From contig NZ_JAXHDD010000010.1 of the NCBI RefSeq assembly GCF_037072025.1, forward strand, positions 1 through 64,000: a stretch of 64,000 nucleotides of DNA. Reading direction: 5' to 3'. The position numbers were made by a program, and so were the translations under genes. The DNA comes from Pseudogracilibacillus sp037072025. GTDB taxonomy: Bacteria; Bacillota; Bacilli; Bacillales; Amphibacillaceae. Positions 36,122 to 44,482 of the stretch are shown here, piece after piece. Below the pieces are notes generated by a model. The model was given only the letters and a program-made list of their open reading frames with translations, was not told where the DNA came from and made no database searches. How positions within the stretch are numbered: the first letter of the stretch is position 1; each line of letters begins with the position of its first letter.

Positions 36122-36186
36122 ACATATCTTCTCCTATTCTATTTATATTCTCTATAAAACTTCCTTAAACAATTTGTTATATAAAT

Positions 36187-36206
36187 AATATACTAAATAA
36201 TATATG
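36187..36206. promoter_or_regulatory. Weak copy of the HPA palindrome before the aldolase gene
   Basis: AATATAC-N6-ATATATG: the right arm is identical to the arms at 39545 and 47156, and the left arm matches 5 of 7 bases. It lies 66-85 bases upstream of the aldolase start codon, a plausible operator position. Confidence 0.4.
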
Positions 36207-36339
36207 ATTTCAACTATATTTATCTATTTTTTATTTTTCAGACTTGAAATAATTTCATAATCCAATATTTAACTTTAAAATCCGATGCCATTAGTTTAGA
36301 TATTCGTTTACACTCTAGGTGGTGCTTTCCACATGCGAC

Positions 36340-36480
36340 CGTATAAGCTTCGTTCGACTAAAGCTTCCTAGTATCGGCGGGGCGCGGTTTTTATCGGCGG
36401 AGCAAATGATTTATCGACTGAGGACGTAATAGAACGGCGATAACTGTTTTATCGACGAATTAACTTATAAAGTCGACTCA
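36340..36480. repeat. Degenerate tandem repeat (TATCGGCGG/TATCGAC words)
   Basis: Repeated words TATCGGCGG, TATCGGCGGAG, TATCGACTG, ACGGCGATA and TATCGACGA occur at spacings of about 20-25 bp in the spacer between dctM and the aldolase gene. Its GC content is higher than the surroundings. There is no coding frame. Confidence 0.5.
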
Positions 36481-36487
36481 CTTACAT

Positions 36488-36521
36488 AAAATAAACAGTC
36501 TACAAAAGTAAACTGTTTATT
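36488..36521 (-). terminator. TRAP operon terminator
   Basis: On the minus strand AATAAACAGTTTAC and GTAGACTGTTTATT pair around TTTT and are followed by TTATG. It lies 18 bases after the dctM stop. Confidence 0.75.
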
Positions 36522-36538
36522 CCTATAAACCATGTCAA

Positions 36539-37840
36539 TTATTTCATTAAGTCGGGTAAAAATGTAACGATTTCTGGAAAAATCACTATCAATGCTAAAC
36601 ACAAAATGATCGTGAGTAGCATTGGAATAACTCCTTTGAAAATACGCTGAATCGGCATATCTTTTACCACACCACTTATAATATAGACACTTAACCCAAG
36701 TGGTGGAGTGAGAAGACCCATATTCATTACAAAAATCATCACTACTCCGAACCAAATACCGTCAAATCCTAACATTGTAATTAATGGATAGACAACTGGG
36801 AGTGTAAGTACGTAAATAGCAATTCCTTCTAAAAACATCCCTAAGATAAAATACACGATTAAAATAAATACCATAATTACCATCGCAGGCAATGCTAGAT
36901 CAGAAACATACTTTGTGATTGCAACTGGTATTCGGCTAAGTGCCAGAAATTTACTAAAAATATCAGCACCAATTAATATGAAAAAGATCATTGCTGTTAA
37001 TCTTGTTGTTTCGCTTAATGAAGCTTTAAAGTCAGTCCAACTTAATCTTCTCGTAATAATCGCTAAGAGAAATGCTCCAAATGCACCAACGCCACCTGCC
37101 TCAGTTGGAGTAAAATACCCAAAATATATACCTCCAACACTTAGAGCGAACAAAAATACAAATGGCCAAACACTATTCAAAGAGAGCACTTTTTCTTTGA
37201 ATGGTTTCTTTTCTGTGACTGGTGCGAGTGCCGGATTTCTTAAGACCATTATATAAATAACGATCATAAATAATGCCATCTGTAATAAACCGGGAACAAG
37301 ACCAGCGATGAGTAATTTTCCAATCGGCTCCATCGTTAATATACCGTATAGTACAAGGATCACACTTGGCGGAATTAAAATACCGAGTGTACCACCTGCA
37401 GCTACACAGGATGTAGATAATTCATCGTCATAACGATATTTTTTCATCTCCGGTAAAGCAATTCTTGCCATAGTAGCAGTTGTCGCATTAACAGATCCTG
37501 AAATAGCAGAGAACATTGCACTTGTGCCTATTGTTGTAATAGCGAGACCACCTTTAACATGTCCAATCCAAGCGTCTACAGCTCGATATAAATCATGCCC
37601 AAAACCGCTATAAGATAAGAACATTCCCATTAAAATAAATAATGGAATAACACTTAACGAATAAGAACTTGCAGTTGAAAATGGTGTTGTTCCCAATTGA
37701 ACAAATGCTGAGTCCCATCCCCTAATTAATGCGACACCACATGTTCCTACAATGATTAAAGAAATGCTGACTGGAACTCGAATTAGGAATAATACTAATA
37801 ATGCGACAATTCCTATTATACCTATAAATTCTGGACTCAT
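36539..37840 (-). CDS. dctM: TRAP transporter large permease (DctM)
   Basis: A 433-residue membrane protein with 11-12 helices, the ion-coupled permease of a tripartite ATP-independent transporter. It has IGIVALLVLFLIRVPVSISL, SAISGSVNATTATMARIALP, AAGGTLGILIPPSVILVLYG and TPTEAGGVGAFGAFLLA, all typical of DctM. It imports organic acids driven by a sodium or proton gradient. The ATG overlaps the dctQ stop (ATGA). Confidence 0.95.
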   Translation of the reverse strand: MSPEFIGIIGIVALLVLFLIRVPVSISLIIVGTCGVALIRGWDSAFVQLGTTPFSTASSYSLSVIPLFILMGMFLSYSGFGHDLYRAVDAWIGHVKGGLAITTIGTSAMFSAISGSVNATTATMARIALPEMKKYRYDDELSTSCVAAGGTLGILIPPSVILVLYGILTMEPIGKLLIAGLVPGLLQMALFMIVIYIMVLRNPALAPVTEKKPFKEKVLSLNSVWPFVFLFALSVGGIYFGYFTPTEAGGVGAFGAFLLAIITRRLSWTDFKASLSETTRLTAMIFFILIGADIFSKFLALSRIPVAITKYVSDLALPAMVIMVFILIVYFILGMFLEGIAIYVLTLPVVYPLITMLGFDGIWFGVVMIFVMNMGLLTPPLGLSVYIISGVVKDMPIQRIFKGVIPMLLTIILCLALIVIFPEIVTFLPDLMK

Positions 37841-38340
37841 TTCTTGTTCACCGCCAATCCAAAATAGTGGATCGCTTTAAATATTGCTGTAAGAGCAAAT
37901 ATTATAAGCGTAAATGTAATAATAAAAAGAAATGGGTGAACAGAAATAGCCAAATCAGTTGTCGTTGATTTTCTTTCCATCATACGAAGTCCATTATCAA
38001 ATAAATGTTTAGACATGATGAATAAAATTACCGCTATTACTATTTCTACAACTCCGAGTAACATATTTTTTGCCTTAGCTGAAAATTTATCAACAATAAA
38101 ATCAATTGTTATATGTTCTCCCTTACGATGTGTTATTGCTAAAGCAAAAAACACAAGTAAGGCTGCACCGAGTTCTGTCAGTTCGTAAGTTCCTTTTAAA
38201 GGTTTGTTCAATAAATTTCGTCCAAGTACATCAAACGTAATAATTGTCATAATGAAAACTAGAAACAGGTTCGAAATAAACTGTTGTATGTCAACTATTT
38301 TGTCCAAAATTTTTTCTGACTTCTCTATCCATTTAGCCAT
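37837..38340 (-). CDS. dctQ: TRAP transporter small permease (DctQ)
   Basis: A 167-residue, four-helix protein of the DctQ family: the helix FISNLFLVFIMTIITFDVLG, then RNLLNKPLKGTYELTELGAA, RKGEHITIDFIVDKF and a final helix. It forms the membrane part with DctM. GGGGTGAAAGCACC precedes the ATG. It lies between dctP and dctM. Confidence 0.93.
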   Translation of the reverse strand: MAKWIEKSEKILDKIVDIQQFISNLFLVFIMTIITFDVLGRNLLNKPLKGTYELTELGAALLVFFALAITHRKGEHITIDFIVDKFSAKAKNMLLGVVEIVIAVILFIMSKHLFDNGLRMMERKSTTTDLAISVHPFLFIITFTLIIFALTAIFKAIHYFGLAVNKK

Positions 38341-38358
38341 GGTGCTTTCACCCCTAGT

Positions 38359-39432
38359 TTACTTCCCGGTTAGTTCAACTGCACGATCATACAATTCCTG
38401 TCCAGGTAATCCTTTTTCTTCAACATTATCAATCCAATTTTCAATTGTTGGATTAATATATTCACTCCATTCCGCTAATTCATCATCACTTAATTCATAG
38501 ATTTCTACGCCTTTTTCTTTTGCCTGCTCAATAGCTTCTTGTCCGAACTGATCGAATACTTCACCTGTTTTTTCTATCATTTTATCTCCAGTTAATTCTT
38601 GAATCGTTTCCTGATCTTCAGGGCTAAAGCTATTAAACACATCTTCATTCATGACAACGAACATCGTAGTAGAATAGAAGTTTCCAACTGTTGCGTATTT
38701 AATCACTTCATCTAATCCCCATGTTTTTACTGCTTCCCATGGTGCAATCGTTCCGTCAACAACCCCACGTTCCAATGCTTCAAAATTCTCATTCATTGGC
38801 ATAGAAACTGGTGTTGCTCCAAGTGCTTCTAACCACTCACTTGTTTCTGGTGAAGGGGAACGGATTCTCATTCCTTTTAGATCATCAATACTTTTAACAG
38901 GCTTGTCCACTGTATATAATTGAGCCGGATCGGTTGTATAAAGCCATAATGGTACAGTACCTGCATACTCATCATTAAACTCCTCAAATTCGTTATACAA
39001 TTCCCATAATGTTTTAGATCCTTCCACTGAAGATTCTGACATAAATGGCAATTCCATCACAGAAGTCATCGGGAACTGATTTGGTGTGTAACCGTGTACA
39101 CTTAAACCAAAATCAATAGACCCAGTCGCAGCTGCATCAAAATGTTCATCTGGAGCCGCTAGTGATGCACCTGGATAAGATGTAATTTGAATTCTTCCAT
39201 CCGTCGCGTCATCTAATTCTGCTGCAAATTGTTGAACCTCTTCTTCCATGAAATGTGTTGGTGGGAAAAAATGTGAAAAATCTAATTCATATTCTTCTCC
39301 ACTTGAACTTTCTTTATCATTATTAGCATCTGCCGTGTCATCACTTCCTCCACATGCTGCTAAAAATAAAATCCCCAAAATAGCTAGCAACGAAAGGGAA
39401 ATTTTCATTTTTTCTTTTAAGTTGGTACGCAT
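38359..39432 (-). CDS. dctP: TRAP transporter substrate-binding lipoprotein (DctP)
   Basis: A 357-residue extracytoplasmic binding protein. The signal peptide ends in the lipobox LFLAACGG (Cys about residue 27), followed by an acidic linker. The DctP fold shows in DFSHFFPPTHFMEEEVQQFA, GMRIRSPSPETSEWLEALGA, PMNENFEALERGVVDGTIAP and FVVMNEDVFNSFSPEDQETI. The Arg in the MRIRSP segment usually binds the carboxylate of the ligand. Its position inside the HPA locus suggests aromatic acids such as 4-hydroxyphenylacetate, in place of the usual MFS carrier HpaX. The substrate is inferred. Confidence 0.93.
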   Translation of the reverse strand: MRTNLKEKMKISLSLLAILGILFLAACGGSDDTADANNDKESSSGEEYELDFSHFFPPTHFMEEEVQQFAAELDDATDGRIQITSYPGASLAAPDEHFDAAATGSIDFGLSVHGYTPNQFPMTSVMELPFMSESSVEGSKTLWELYNEFEEFNDEYAGTVPLWLYTTDPAQLYTVDKPVKSIDDLKGMRIRSPSPETSEWLEALGATPVSMPMNENFEALERGVVDGTIAPWEAVKTWGLDEVIKYATVGNFYSTTMFVVMNEDVFNSFSPEDQETIQELTGDKMIEKTGEVFDQFGQEAIEQAKEKGVEIYELSDDELAEWSEYINPTIENWIDNVEEKGLPGQELYDRAVELTGK

Positions 39433-39470
39433 TTACTTCACTCCTCGTTGATTTGTAGTAATTTTTCATA

Positions 39471-39484
39471 TTAAAGCGCTTTCG
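39471..39484. promoter_or_regulatory. Possible cre (CcpA) site before dctP
   Basis: TTAAAGCGCTTTCG agrees with the palindromic cre core AAAGCGCTTTC, with two mismatches to the 14-base consensus. It lies about 40 bases upstream of the dctP start, where a bound repressor would block transcription. Confidence 0.45.
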
Positions 39485-39544
39485 AAAAATAACCTAAAAG
39501 TATCCCTCCAATTGTCCCCCTTTTTTACTTTTCTTAATGTCAAT

Positions 39545-39564
39545 CATATATCATTAGATATATG
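39545..39564. promoter_or_regulatory. Palindrome CATATAT-N6-ATATATG between dctP and gntR
   Basis: A perfect 7-bp inverted repeat separated by six bases (CATTAG). The same arms and spacing occur at 47156-47175 between hpaB and the LysR gene, and a weaker form at 36187-36206. It lies between the divergent dctP and GntR genes, a natural autoregulatory operator. Confidence 0.65.
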
Positions 39565-39690
39565 TTATCAAGTAATTTTGACAAAAAATTTGCACTTTTT
39601 TACATGCCAATTGTACTAGTCATAATTTTCCCATTATCTATTCACAGAAAGTTATTTGCAATAATATATCAATTCTTATATATTTAATAT

Positions 39691-40344
39691 ATGATTAATA
39701 ATAAAAAGTTGAACAAAAGACAATATGCATACCAAGTTATCCGATCTAGAATTCTTGATGGAACATATGTGCCAGGACAACGAATAATAATCGATCAAAT
39801 TGCGAAGGAGGTTAATTCCAGTCATATACCTGTTCGTGAAGCCATTCATCAATTAGAGTCAGAACAATTAATTGATTACGAACCTAATATTGGAGCCATA
39901 GTTAAAGGAATTAACGATTCACTATATATGGAAACTTTACAAGTGTTAGCTTTACTAGAAGGTTATGCAACTGCATTAAGTGCACCCCATATAGATACAT
40001 CAGGAATTCAAAAATTAAAAGAAATTAATTTACGTATGAGTGAATACTTGAAAAGTTATGAATTAGACAAAATCGCTGATGTTAACAGAGAATTTCATTA
40101 CTTTATTTACTCTTTTTGTCCGAATGAATTACTTCTTGTTAAGATCAAAGAAATGTGGGAACGTCTCGATGTAGTTCGAAATTCAGGGTTTAGATTTTTC
40201 CCTAAACGAACTCCTCATTCAATTGATGAACACAATAAAATCATTGAGCTTATTGAAAAGAATGTGGATGCTGAAGAAATTGAAACATTTACAAGAAAAC
40301 ATAAGCTTAATACATTAGAAGCATTTAAACATCGAAATGCATAA
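39691..40344 (+). CDS. GntR family (FCD-type) transcriptional regulator
   Basis: A 217-residue FadR-subfamily regulator. The winged helix (about residues 8-75) includes YQVIRSRILDGTYVPGQRII and SSHIPVREAIHQLESEQLID. The C-terminal FCD-like all-helical domain has VNREFHYFIYSF and HSIDEHNKIIELI, where Asp/His residues commonly bind metal and acid ligands. It is divergent from the TRAP operon and likely controls HPA genes through the shared palindrome. The ATG at 39691 has no clear ribosome binding site, and the region upstream is AT-only, so translation may be weak or leaderless. Confidence 0.88.
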   Translation: MINNKKLNKRQYAYQVIRSRILDGTYVPGQRIIIDQIAKEVNSSHIPVREAIHQLESEQLIDYEPNIGAIVKGINDSLYMETLQVLALLEGYATALSAPHIDTSGIQKLKEINLRMSEYLKSYELDKIADVNREFHYFIYSFCPNELLLVKIKEMWERLDVVRNSGFRFFPKRTPHSIDEHNKIIELIEKNVDAEEIETFTRKHKLNTLEAFKHRNA

Positions 40345-40359
40345 TAAGGTATCTTTTAT

Positions 40360-40389
40360 GGCTGTCGAGAAAGCCTCGACAGCTATTTT
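40360..40389 (+). terminator. gntR terminator
   Basis: GGCTGTCGAG and CTCGACAGCT pair around AAAGC and are followed by ATTTTA, 16 bases after the regulator stop. The rest of the spacer to 40606 contains a GC-richer stretch without recognisable genes. Confidence 0.85.
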
Positions 40390-40606
40390 AATTCCTATCA
40401 CTTCTTAGCCCCCTACCAGTGAGTTAAAGGATATGGATGAACAGCGTGAGCTCTTCTTCGTCTTTTCCACTGAGATCAATGGTGTGGGAGAACGCCGCAG
40501 GGCTCTTTGCATATTTACAGGCGCCCGCGGGACTTGTTAAATAAAGAGCATATTATACAAACGCTAGTAGTTAGAAAAGATTAATGTTTCAGCATCATCT
40601 AGGGTG

Positions 40607-40987
40607 TTATTTATACCGCAAATGGATATTGTTTTGTTTATAGGTCGGCCTAGTAAATTCATGAACTTCCAACGACAATGCCAAGTAGCGATTCTCAAAA
40701 ATCTCCGCAAAATGATCTTTCACTGTTTTAAAAAGATCATCGCATACTCTCTTAATCTCTCCATCGGTTCGTCCGCTACCAAGTTTTAAAATGACGTGGA
40801 CAAAAGCATCATCTTCACTGCCATCTGCTACACAGTAGTCTTTTAATTCAATTGCTCTTGTTCGAAGCCCACCAATTGGAATAACATCTTGATGTTGTAA
40901 TAACGTATCATTTGCTTTTTTTAATAATGTTGGAATATCTGACACTTCCTTTATATTATCCGTATACTCAAAAGTTAAGTGTGGCAT
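40607..40987 (-). CDS. hpaF: 5-carboxymethyl-2-hydroxymuconate isomerase
   Basis: A 126-residue tautomerase-superfamily enzyme (CHMI) that isomerises the HpaE product. The family uses an N-terminal proline exposed after Met removal, so the start must be the ATG at 40987 giving MPHLTFEY; AAAGGAG lies eight bases upstream, and the ATG two codons earlier would hide the proline. Other landmarks are FVHVILKLGSGRTDGEIKRV and ALSLEVHEF. It is the last gene of hpaG1-hpaG2-hpaF. Confidence 0.92.
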   Translation of the reverse strand: MPHLTFEYTDNIKEVSDIPTLLKKANDTLLQHQDVIPIGGLRTRAIELKDYCVADGSEDDAFVHVILKLGSGRTDGEIKRVCDDLFKTVKDHFAEIFENRYLALSLEVHEFTRPTYKQNNIHLRYK

Positions 40988-41016
40988 GCACATTTCTCCT
41001 TTTTATTTTGAATCAA

Positions 41017-41763
41017 TTAATAATCTTCACCAACAATTGTATTTACCAGTCTGCCAATACCTTCAACTTCTGTAATTACCACGTCACCAACTTTTGTATC
41101 AACCGATCCTTTAGGAGTTCCTGTTAAAATGAGGTCATTTTCGTTTAATGTCATAAAGGAACTTAAATATTCAATAAGTTTTGGGATACCAAACACCATG
41201 TCCGCAGTTGTTCCTTCTTGCTTAATTTCTCCGTTAATATACGTACGTAAAGTTAAATTCATTGGATCTTCAATAGCTTCTTTATCGACAATCCATGGAC
41301 CAATTGGTGTACATGTATCCCGGTTTTTCACTCGTAAATTAGGGCGATAATAATTTTCTAAATAGTCACGAATCGCATAGTCATTTGCAATTGTATATCC
41401 CGATACATAGTCATAAGCATTTTCTTTTTTGATATTTTTTCCTGTTTTTCCAATCACGACGGCGAGTTCACACTCATAATGCATAAACATTACATCACTT
41501 GGTCGTACCGTATGCCCATGATGACCGATAAATGTGTTAGGACCTTTTAAGAAAACTAACGGTTCCGTTGGTGCTTTAAAAGACAGCTCAGCAGCATGAT
41601 CTGCATAATTAAGTCCTAGCGTAAATACAGTCTGTGGCTCTACTGGTGGTAACCAGACAACATCTTTTTCTTCAACAATTCGCCCATCATTTAGTCTTAC
41701 TTTCCCATCAACTTCTGTTGCATCTTGAATTAATCCGCCGAAACTTACTCGTGCACGCTTCAT
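41017..41763 (-). CDS. hpaG2: HpaG C-terminal-half homologue (FAH family isomerase/decarboxylase subunit)
   Basis: A 248-residue fumarylacetoacetate hydrolase-fold protein matching the second half of E. coli HpaG (HpcE): TLGLNYADHAAELSFKAPTE, FLKGPNTFIGHH, MHYECELAVVIGKTGKNI with metal-binding Glu residues, DYAIRDYLENYYRPNLRVK, GEIKQEGTTADMVF and LTGTPKGS. In E. coli the two halves are fused and catalyse isomerisation and decarboxylation. Here they are separate genes, overlapping by the ATGA at 41760-41763, as in other Bacillaceae. Confidence 0.92.
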   Translation of the reverse strand: MKRARVSFGGLIQDATEVDGKVRLNDGRIVEEKDVVWLPPVEPQTVFTLGLNYADHAAELSFKAPTEPLVFLKGPNTFIGHHGHTVRPSDVMFMHYECELAVVIGKTGKNIKKENAYDYVSGYTIANDYAIRDYLENYYRPNLRVKNRDTCTPIGPWIVDKEAIEDPMNLTLRTYINGEIKQEGTTADMVFGIPKLIEYLSSFMTLNENDLILTGTPKGSVDTKVGDVVITEVEGIGRLVNTIVGEDY

Positions 41764-42548
41764 GCTAAATCTCCTCCTATGACATCTTTTTCTGGGATAA
41801 TTCTATTTTCAATTGCTCCAATACCTTCAATTTCAATTTTTACTAAGTCATTTTCTTTTACCTGTGGCGCATTTTCCGGAACACCTACTAGTAAAACGTC
41901 TCCTTTATTTAATGTCATAAATTCTGTTACATCGGCAAGTAGTTTTTCAACGGAACGAATGACATTTTTTGTACTGTTTTCTTGTTTTACTACTCCATTC
42001 ACAGATACGGTAATATGTAAATCATTCGGGTTTTGGATTGACTCACGTGCAGTAATCCATGGACCGATTGGACAAAAGCCGTCGCGTGTTTTCTCTTTTA
42101 TTGCTGGACGGTGAACACTTTCATGTGGAATACTTACATCATTAACAACTGTATAACCAGCGACATAATCAAGTGCGTCTTGTTCTGATATTTTTGTTGC
42201 CGTTTTTCCAATCACGATACCAAGTGCTGCTCCCATTTCAAGAGCTTCTACATCTTGAGGAAGAGGGATTGCCTTTCCATGACTAATAAATGTATTCTTT
42301 GGCTTTATGTATAGAATCGGTGCTTTTGGTGGTTTTTTATACGGATCTTCTCTCATTGACGGCTCTAGTTTTTCAAATGCACCTCGATAGTTCAAAAGTG
42401 TACCATATAACGTTCCATCCACTGGTACATCAAATGGTAATGTATCTGTCTGATAGTCAATCCCTTGAATTTCTACTGTTCCCTGATCTTGTACTTGTCC
42501 CTCAAGTAACTGTTCTATTCCGCGTAATTTCAACTTTATTGTCTGCAT
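41760..42548 (-). CDS. hpaG1: HpaG N-terminal-half homologue (FAH family isomerase/decarboxylase subunit)
   Basis: A 262-residue protein of the fumarylacetoacetate hydrolase family, matching the first half of E. coli HpaG: YKKPPKAPILYIKPKNTFIS, ALEMGAALGIVIGKTATKIS, AGYTVVNDVSIPHESVHRPA, DGFCPIGPWI, and LNKGDVLLVGVPENAPQV near the end. It probably forms a complex with the HpaG2 half. GAGGAGTTGATCATTA precedes the ATG. The next 450 bases upstream are repeat DNA, so its promoter must lie within or beside that repeat unless it is read from hpaC. Confidence 0.91.
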   Translation of the reverse strand: MQTIKLKLRGIEQLLEGQVQDQGTVEIQGIDYQTDTLPFDVPVDGTLYGTLLNYRGAFEKLEPSMREDPYKKPPKAPILYIKPKNTFISHGKAIPLPQDVEALEMGAALGIVIGKTATKISEQDALDYVAGYTVVNDVSIPHESVHRPAIKEKTRDGFCPIGPWITARESIQNPNDLHITVSVNGVVKQENSTKNVIRSVEKLLADVTEFMTLNKGDVLLVGVPENAPQVKENDLVKIEIEGIGAIENRIIPEKDVIGGDLA

Positions 42549-42650
42549 TAATGATCAACTCCTCGTATTTTTATATGAAAACAAACCTTTTTCATGATAG
42601 ATGGTGGCTCCCCACAAATGCGGGCAATGCTGGTTTCCTATATAGAAATA

Positions 42651-42992
42651 GTAGCTTTAAGAAGATGTTCAAAAAGTCCGGTAAAAATGACACTGCGATA
42701 GGGGAGCTTCTGCTAAAATCGCCCACGTCCTGTGGGCAACACGGAAGTCAGTACATCCTGTACAAGTCCGCTCCTCGTAAAAAGAAAACCACTTTTCCTT
42801 CGTGCGATGTGGATTCAGGTAAGCTTTCCTTGTGCTCGAACTTCGCCGCCTTGAACTTCCGACGCATAGGACGTGCTAGTGTTGGCGTTGCGACAAATCT
42901 TTACGGTGAGACGAACGAAAGTGCAGTCCCAGGCTGTCAGCGCTTTTAGCCGACTTGGTCCTTTTTATCCTTTTTGAACACGCGCTTTAAGA
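42651..42992. repeat. Interspersed repeat of about 340 bp with short inverted ends
   Basis: Non-coding DNA bounded by GCTTTAAGAAGATGTTCAAA on the left and CTTTTTGAACACGCGCTTTA on the right, which are imperfect inverted repeats. The interior holds small hairpins (CCCACGTCCTGTGGG; GTACATCCTGTAC) and the words ACTTCCGACGCATAGGACGT and GACGTGCTAGT; the latter is shared with 4172-4345. It looks like a family of intergenic repeats common in Bacillaceae. Any open frame across it is incidental. Confidence 0.65.
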
Positions 42993-43005
42993 CATACTTC
43001 GTCAC

Positions 43006-43040
43006 AAAGAGACCAGCAAAAAAACTGGTCTCTTTTCTTT
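43006..43040. terminator. Terminator after hpaC
   Basis: AAAGAGACCAG and CTGGTCTCTTT pair around an A-rich loop with T residues following, just downstream of hpaC on the minus strand. Confidence 0.8.
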
Positions 43041-43047
43041 ATTCTAA

Positions 43048-43515
43048 TTAACTTACAACTGAATCTATTCCATATCTTCCTGCGTAAAATGTCAGTGGAT
43101 CTCCCTCCGTTGTTTTAATATCGATTACTCTACCAATAAACAATGTATGATCTCCTACTACGTAAGAAGTATCTAAGTCGCATACAACAGAAACTAATGA
43201 TTCTTGAATTACTGGAATTCCTTCGATAAATCCAAAATCAATTTCTCTTTCTTCTTTCGTTTGTCCTGCGAAATGCATCGATATATCCTGTTGTTTATCG
43301 GAAAGAATATTCACAGCAAATTGTTTGGATTCTTTTATTTTATCAAGCATATTTGCACGATTATCGACTGAGATAGTAATTAATTTAGGAGTGAGTGATA
43401 CCGACATAAATGCATTTGCTGTCATTCCATGTACTTCATCTTTTGTTTGCGTAGTAATAACTGTTACACCAGTTGCAAACCTGCCCATCGCATTTCTAAA
43501 CGTTCGATCATCCAT
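43048..43515 (-). CDS. hpaC: HPA 3-monooxygenase reductase component (flavin reductase)
   Basis: A 155-residue flavin reductase-like protein: RTFRNAMGRFATGVTVITTQ, GMTANAFMSVSLTPKLITIS and HTLFIGRVIDIKTTEGDPLT. It supplies reduced flavin to HpaB for hydroxylation of 4-hydroxyphenylacetate. GGAGGGACGATAG precedes the ATG. It is the last gene of the hpaB operon, separated from the RibF-like gene by a 111-base spacer containing a repeat. Confidence 0.93.
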   Translation of the reverse strand: MDDRTFRNAMGRFATGVTVITTQTKDEVHGMTANAFMSVSLTPKLITISVDNRANMLDKIKESKQFAVNILSDKQQDISMHFAGQTKEEREIDFGFIEGIPVIQESLVSVVCDLDTSYVVGDHTLFIGRVIDIKTTEGDPLTFYAGRYGIDSVVS

Positions 43516-43539
43516 CTATCGTCCCTCCCTAATTTTGTT

Positions 43540-43635
43540 TAGAAAACTTGGCTTATCGCCAAGCCTTTATGGCGAAAGCCTTAGTTGCACTTATGCAGTA
43601 AGAAAGGATTTATACTTTCTTATCTGCTAAACTAA
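43540..43635. repeat. Interspersed repeat, copy 2
   Basis: It begins TAGAAAACTTGGCTTATCGC, with CTTAGTTGCACTTA, then AGTAAGAAAGG and CTTTCTTATCTGCTAA, which can form a hairpin. It matches blocks at 4172 and 54838. It lies inside the hpa operon between the RibF-like gene and hpaC, slightly overlapping the end of the former. Confidence 0.65.
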
Positions 43636-44454
43636 AACTGCTCGCATTACTCTTAATCTATTTAAAAACTCAATCGTTAGTTCTTCTTTTAAGTCCGAAG
43701 TTTCTAGATCATAAATAATAAGTTCATTTTTAAAATTAGTTAAAACGTTAAATTCACCAACATACACTTCATTCTTAAAAATAATATTAACTTCATAAGT
43801 TCCAGGCTTTGGTAAAAAGTATCGGTCAGAAATATTAACCGAGAAAGTGTTATCCAGCTGGGAAGGCTCATTGATCAAGGCTTTTACTTGATAATTCATT
43901 CCCAAATAATAGGGAATTATTTCAACGTTTCCTTCACGTAGTAACTTCCGTGTTTCAGTTGAGCTAATTTTCGTATCTATATATGTCTTTTGTGGTACAA
44001 CGGTCAATCCAAAATCACCTTTGAATGATTCTCTTTCCAAAACTTTCGTGTTACCTTGCGCCCTAAAACCAAAGGTAAAATCAAAACCAACTACGACATG
44101 TTTTACGTTCATACCAATAATGTATTTATTGATAAAATCCATAGGAGGAAGGGAAGAGAACTTTTTATCAAACTTCATTATATATAATTTATCTATACCA
44201 CATTGTGAGATTTTAGTTATTTTTTCTTGTAAAGGTGTTAAATATTTTCTGTTAGTATCCCCTTTTATTACCTCATCAGGATGTGGGTTAAACGTTAATG
44301 CAGAGCTTTTAATTCCTAGCTTTCTTGCTTGCTCCTTTGCCTGTTTAAATAATTCTTGATGACCTAAATGAACACCATCAAAAAATCCAATCGCCATCAC
44401 ATGGGATTCCAAATTTTTTAATGTACTCAAATGTGTGAGATAAATGACTTCCAT
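43627..44454 (-). CDS. RibF-like FAD synthetase paralogue
   Basis: A 275-residue protein. The first 175 residues are an FMN adenylyltransferase domain: MAIGFFDGVHLGHQELFKQA (nucleotide-binding HxGH), TFNPHPDEVI, VVGFDFTFGFRAQGN and STETRKLLREGNVE. The C-terminal 95 residues occupy the place of the riboflavin kinase domain, but its usual LGFPTAN and GPNPTF-type motifs are absent, so kinase activity is doubtful. It lies between hpaD and hpaC with GAAAGGAGAAGG before the ATG. It probably boosts FAD for the flavin-dependent HPA hydroxylase; another RibF must serve general metabolism. An alternative role in nucleotidyl transfer to another flavin or pterin cannot be excluded. Confidence 0.85.
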   Translation of the reverse strand: MEVIYLTHLSTLKNLESHVMAIGFFDGVHLGHQELFKQAKEQARKLGIKSSALTFNPHPDEVIKGDTNRKYLTPLQEKITKISQCGIDKLYIMKFDKKFSSLPPMDFINKYIIGMNVKHVVVGFDFTFGFRAQGNTKVLERESFKGDFGLTVVPQKTYIDTKISSTETRKLLREGNVEIIPYYLGMNYQVKALINEPSQLDNTFSVNISDRYFLPKPGTYEVNIIFKNEVYVGEFNVLTNFKNELIIYDLETSDLKEELTIEFLNRLRVMRAVLV

Positions 44455-44482
44455 TTCCCTTCTCCTTTCAAACTATAGCCAA

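Noticed and set aside
42290..42949. Plus-strand open frame of 219 codons across the start of hpaG1 and the spacer
   Set aside because: It is antisense to hpaG1 and then runs through interspersed repeat DNA; no ribosome binding site or protein family pattern supports it.
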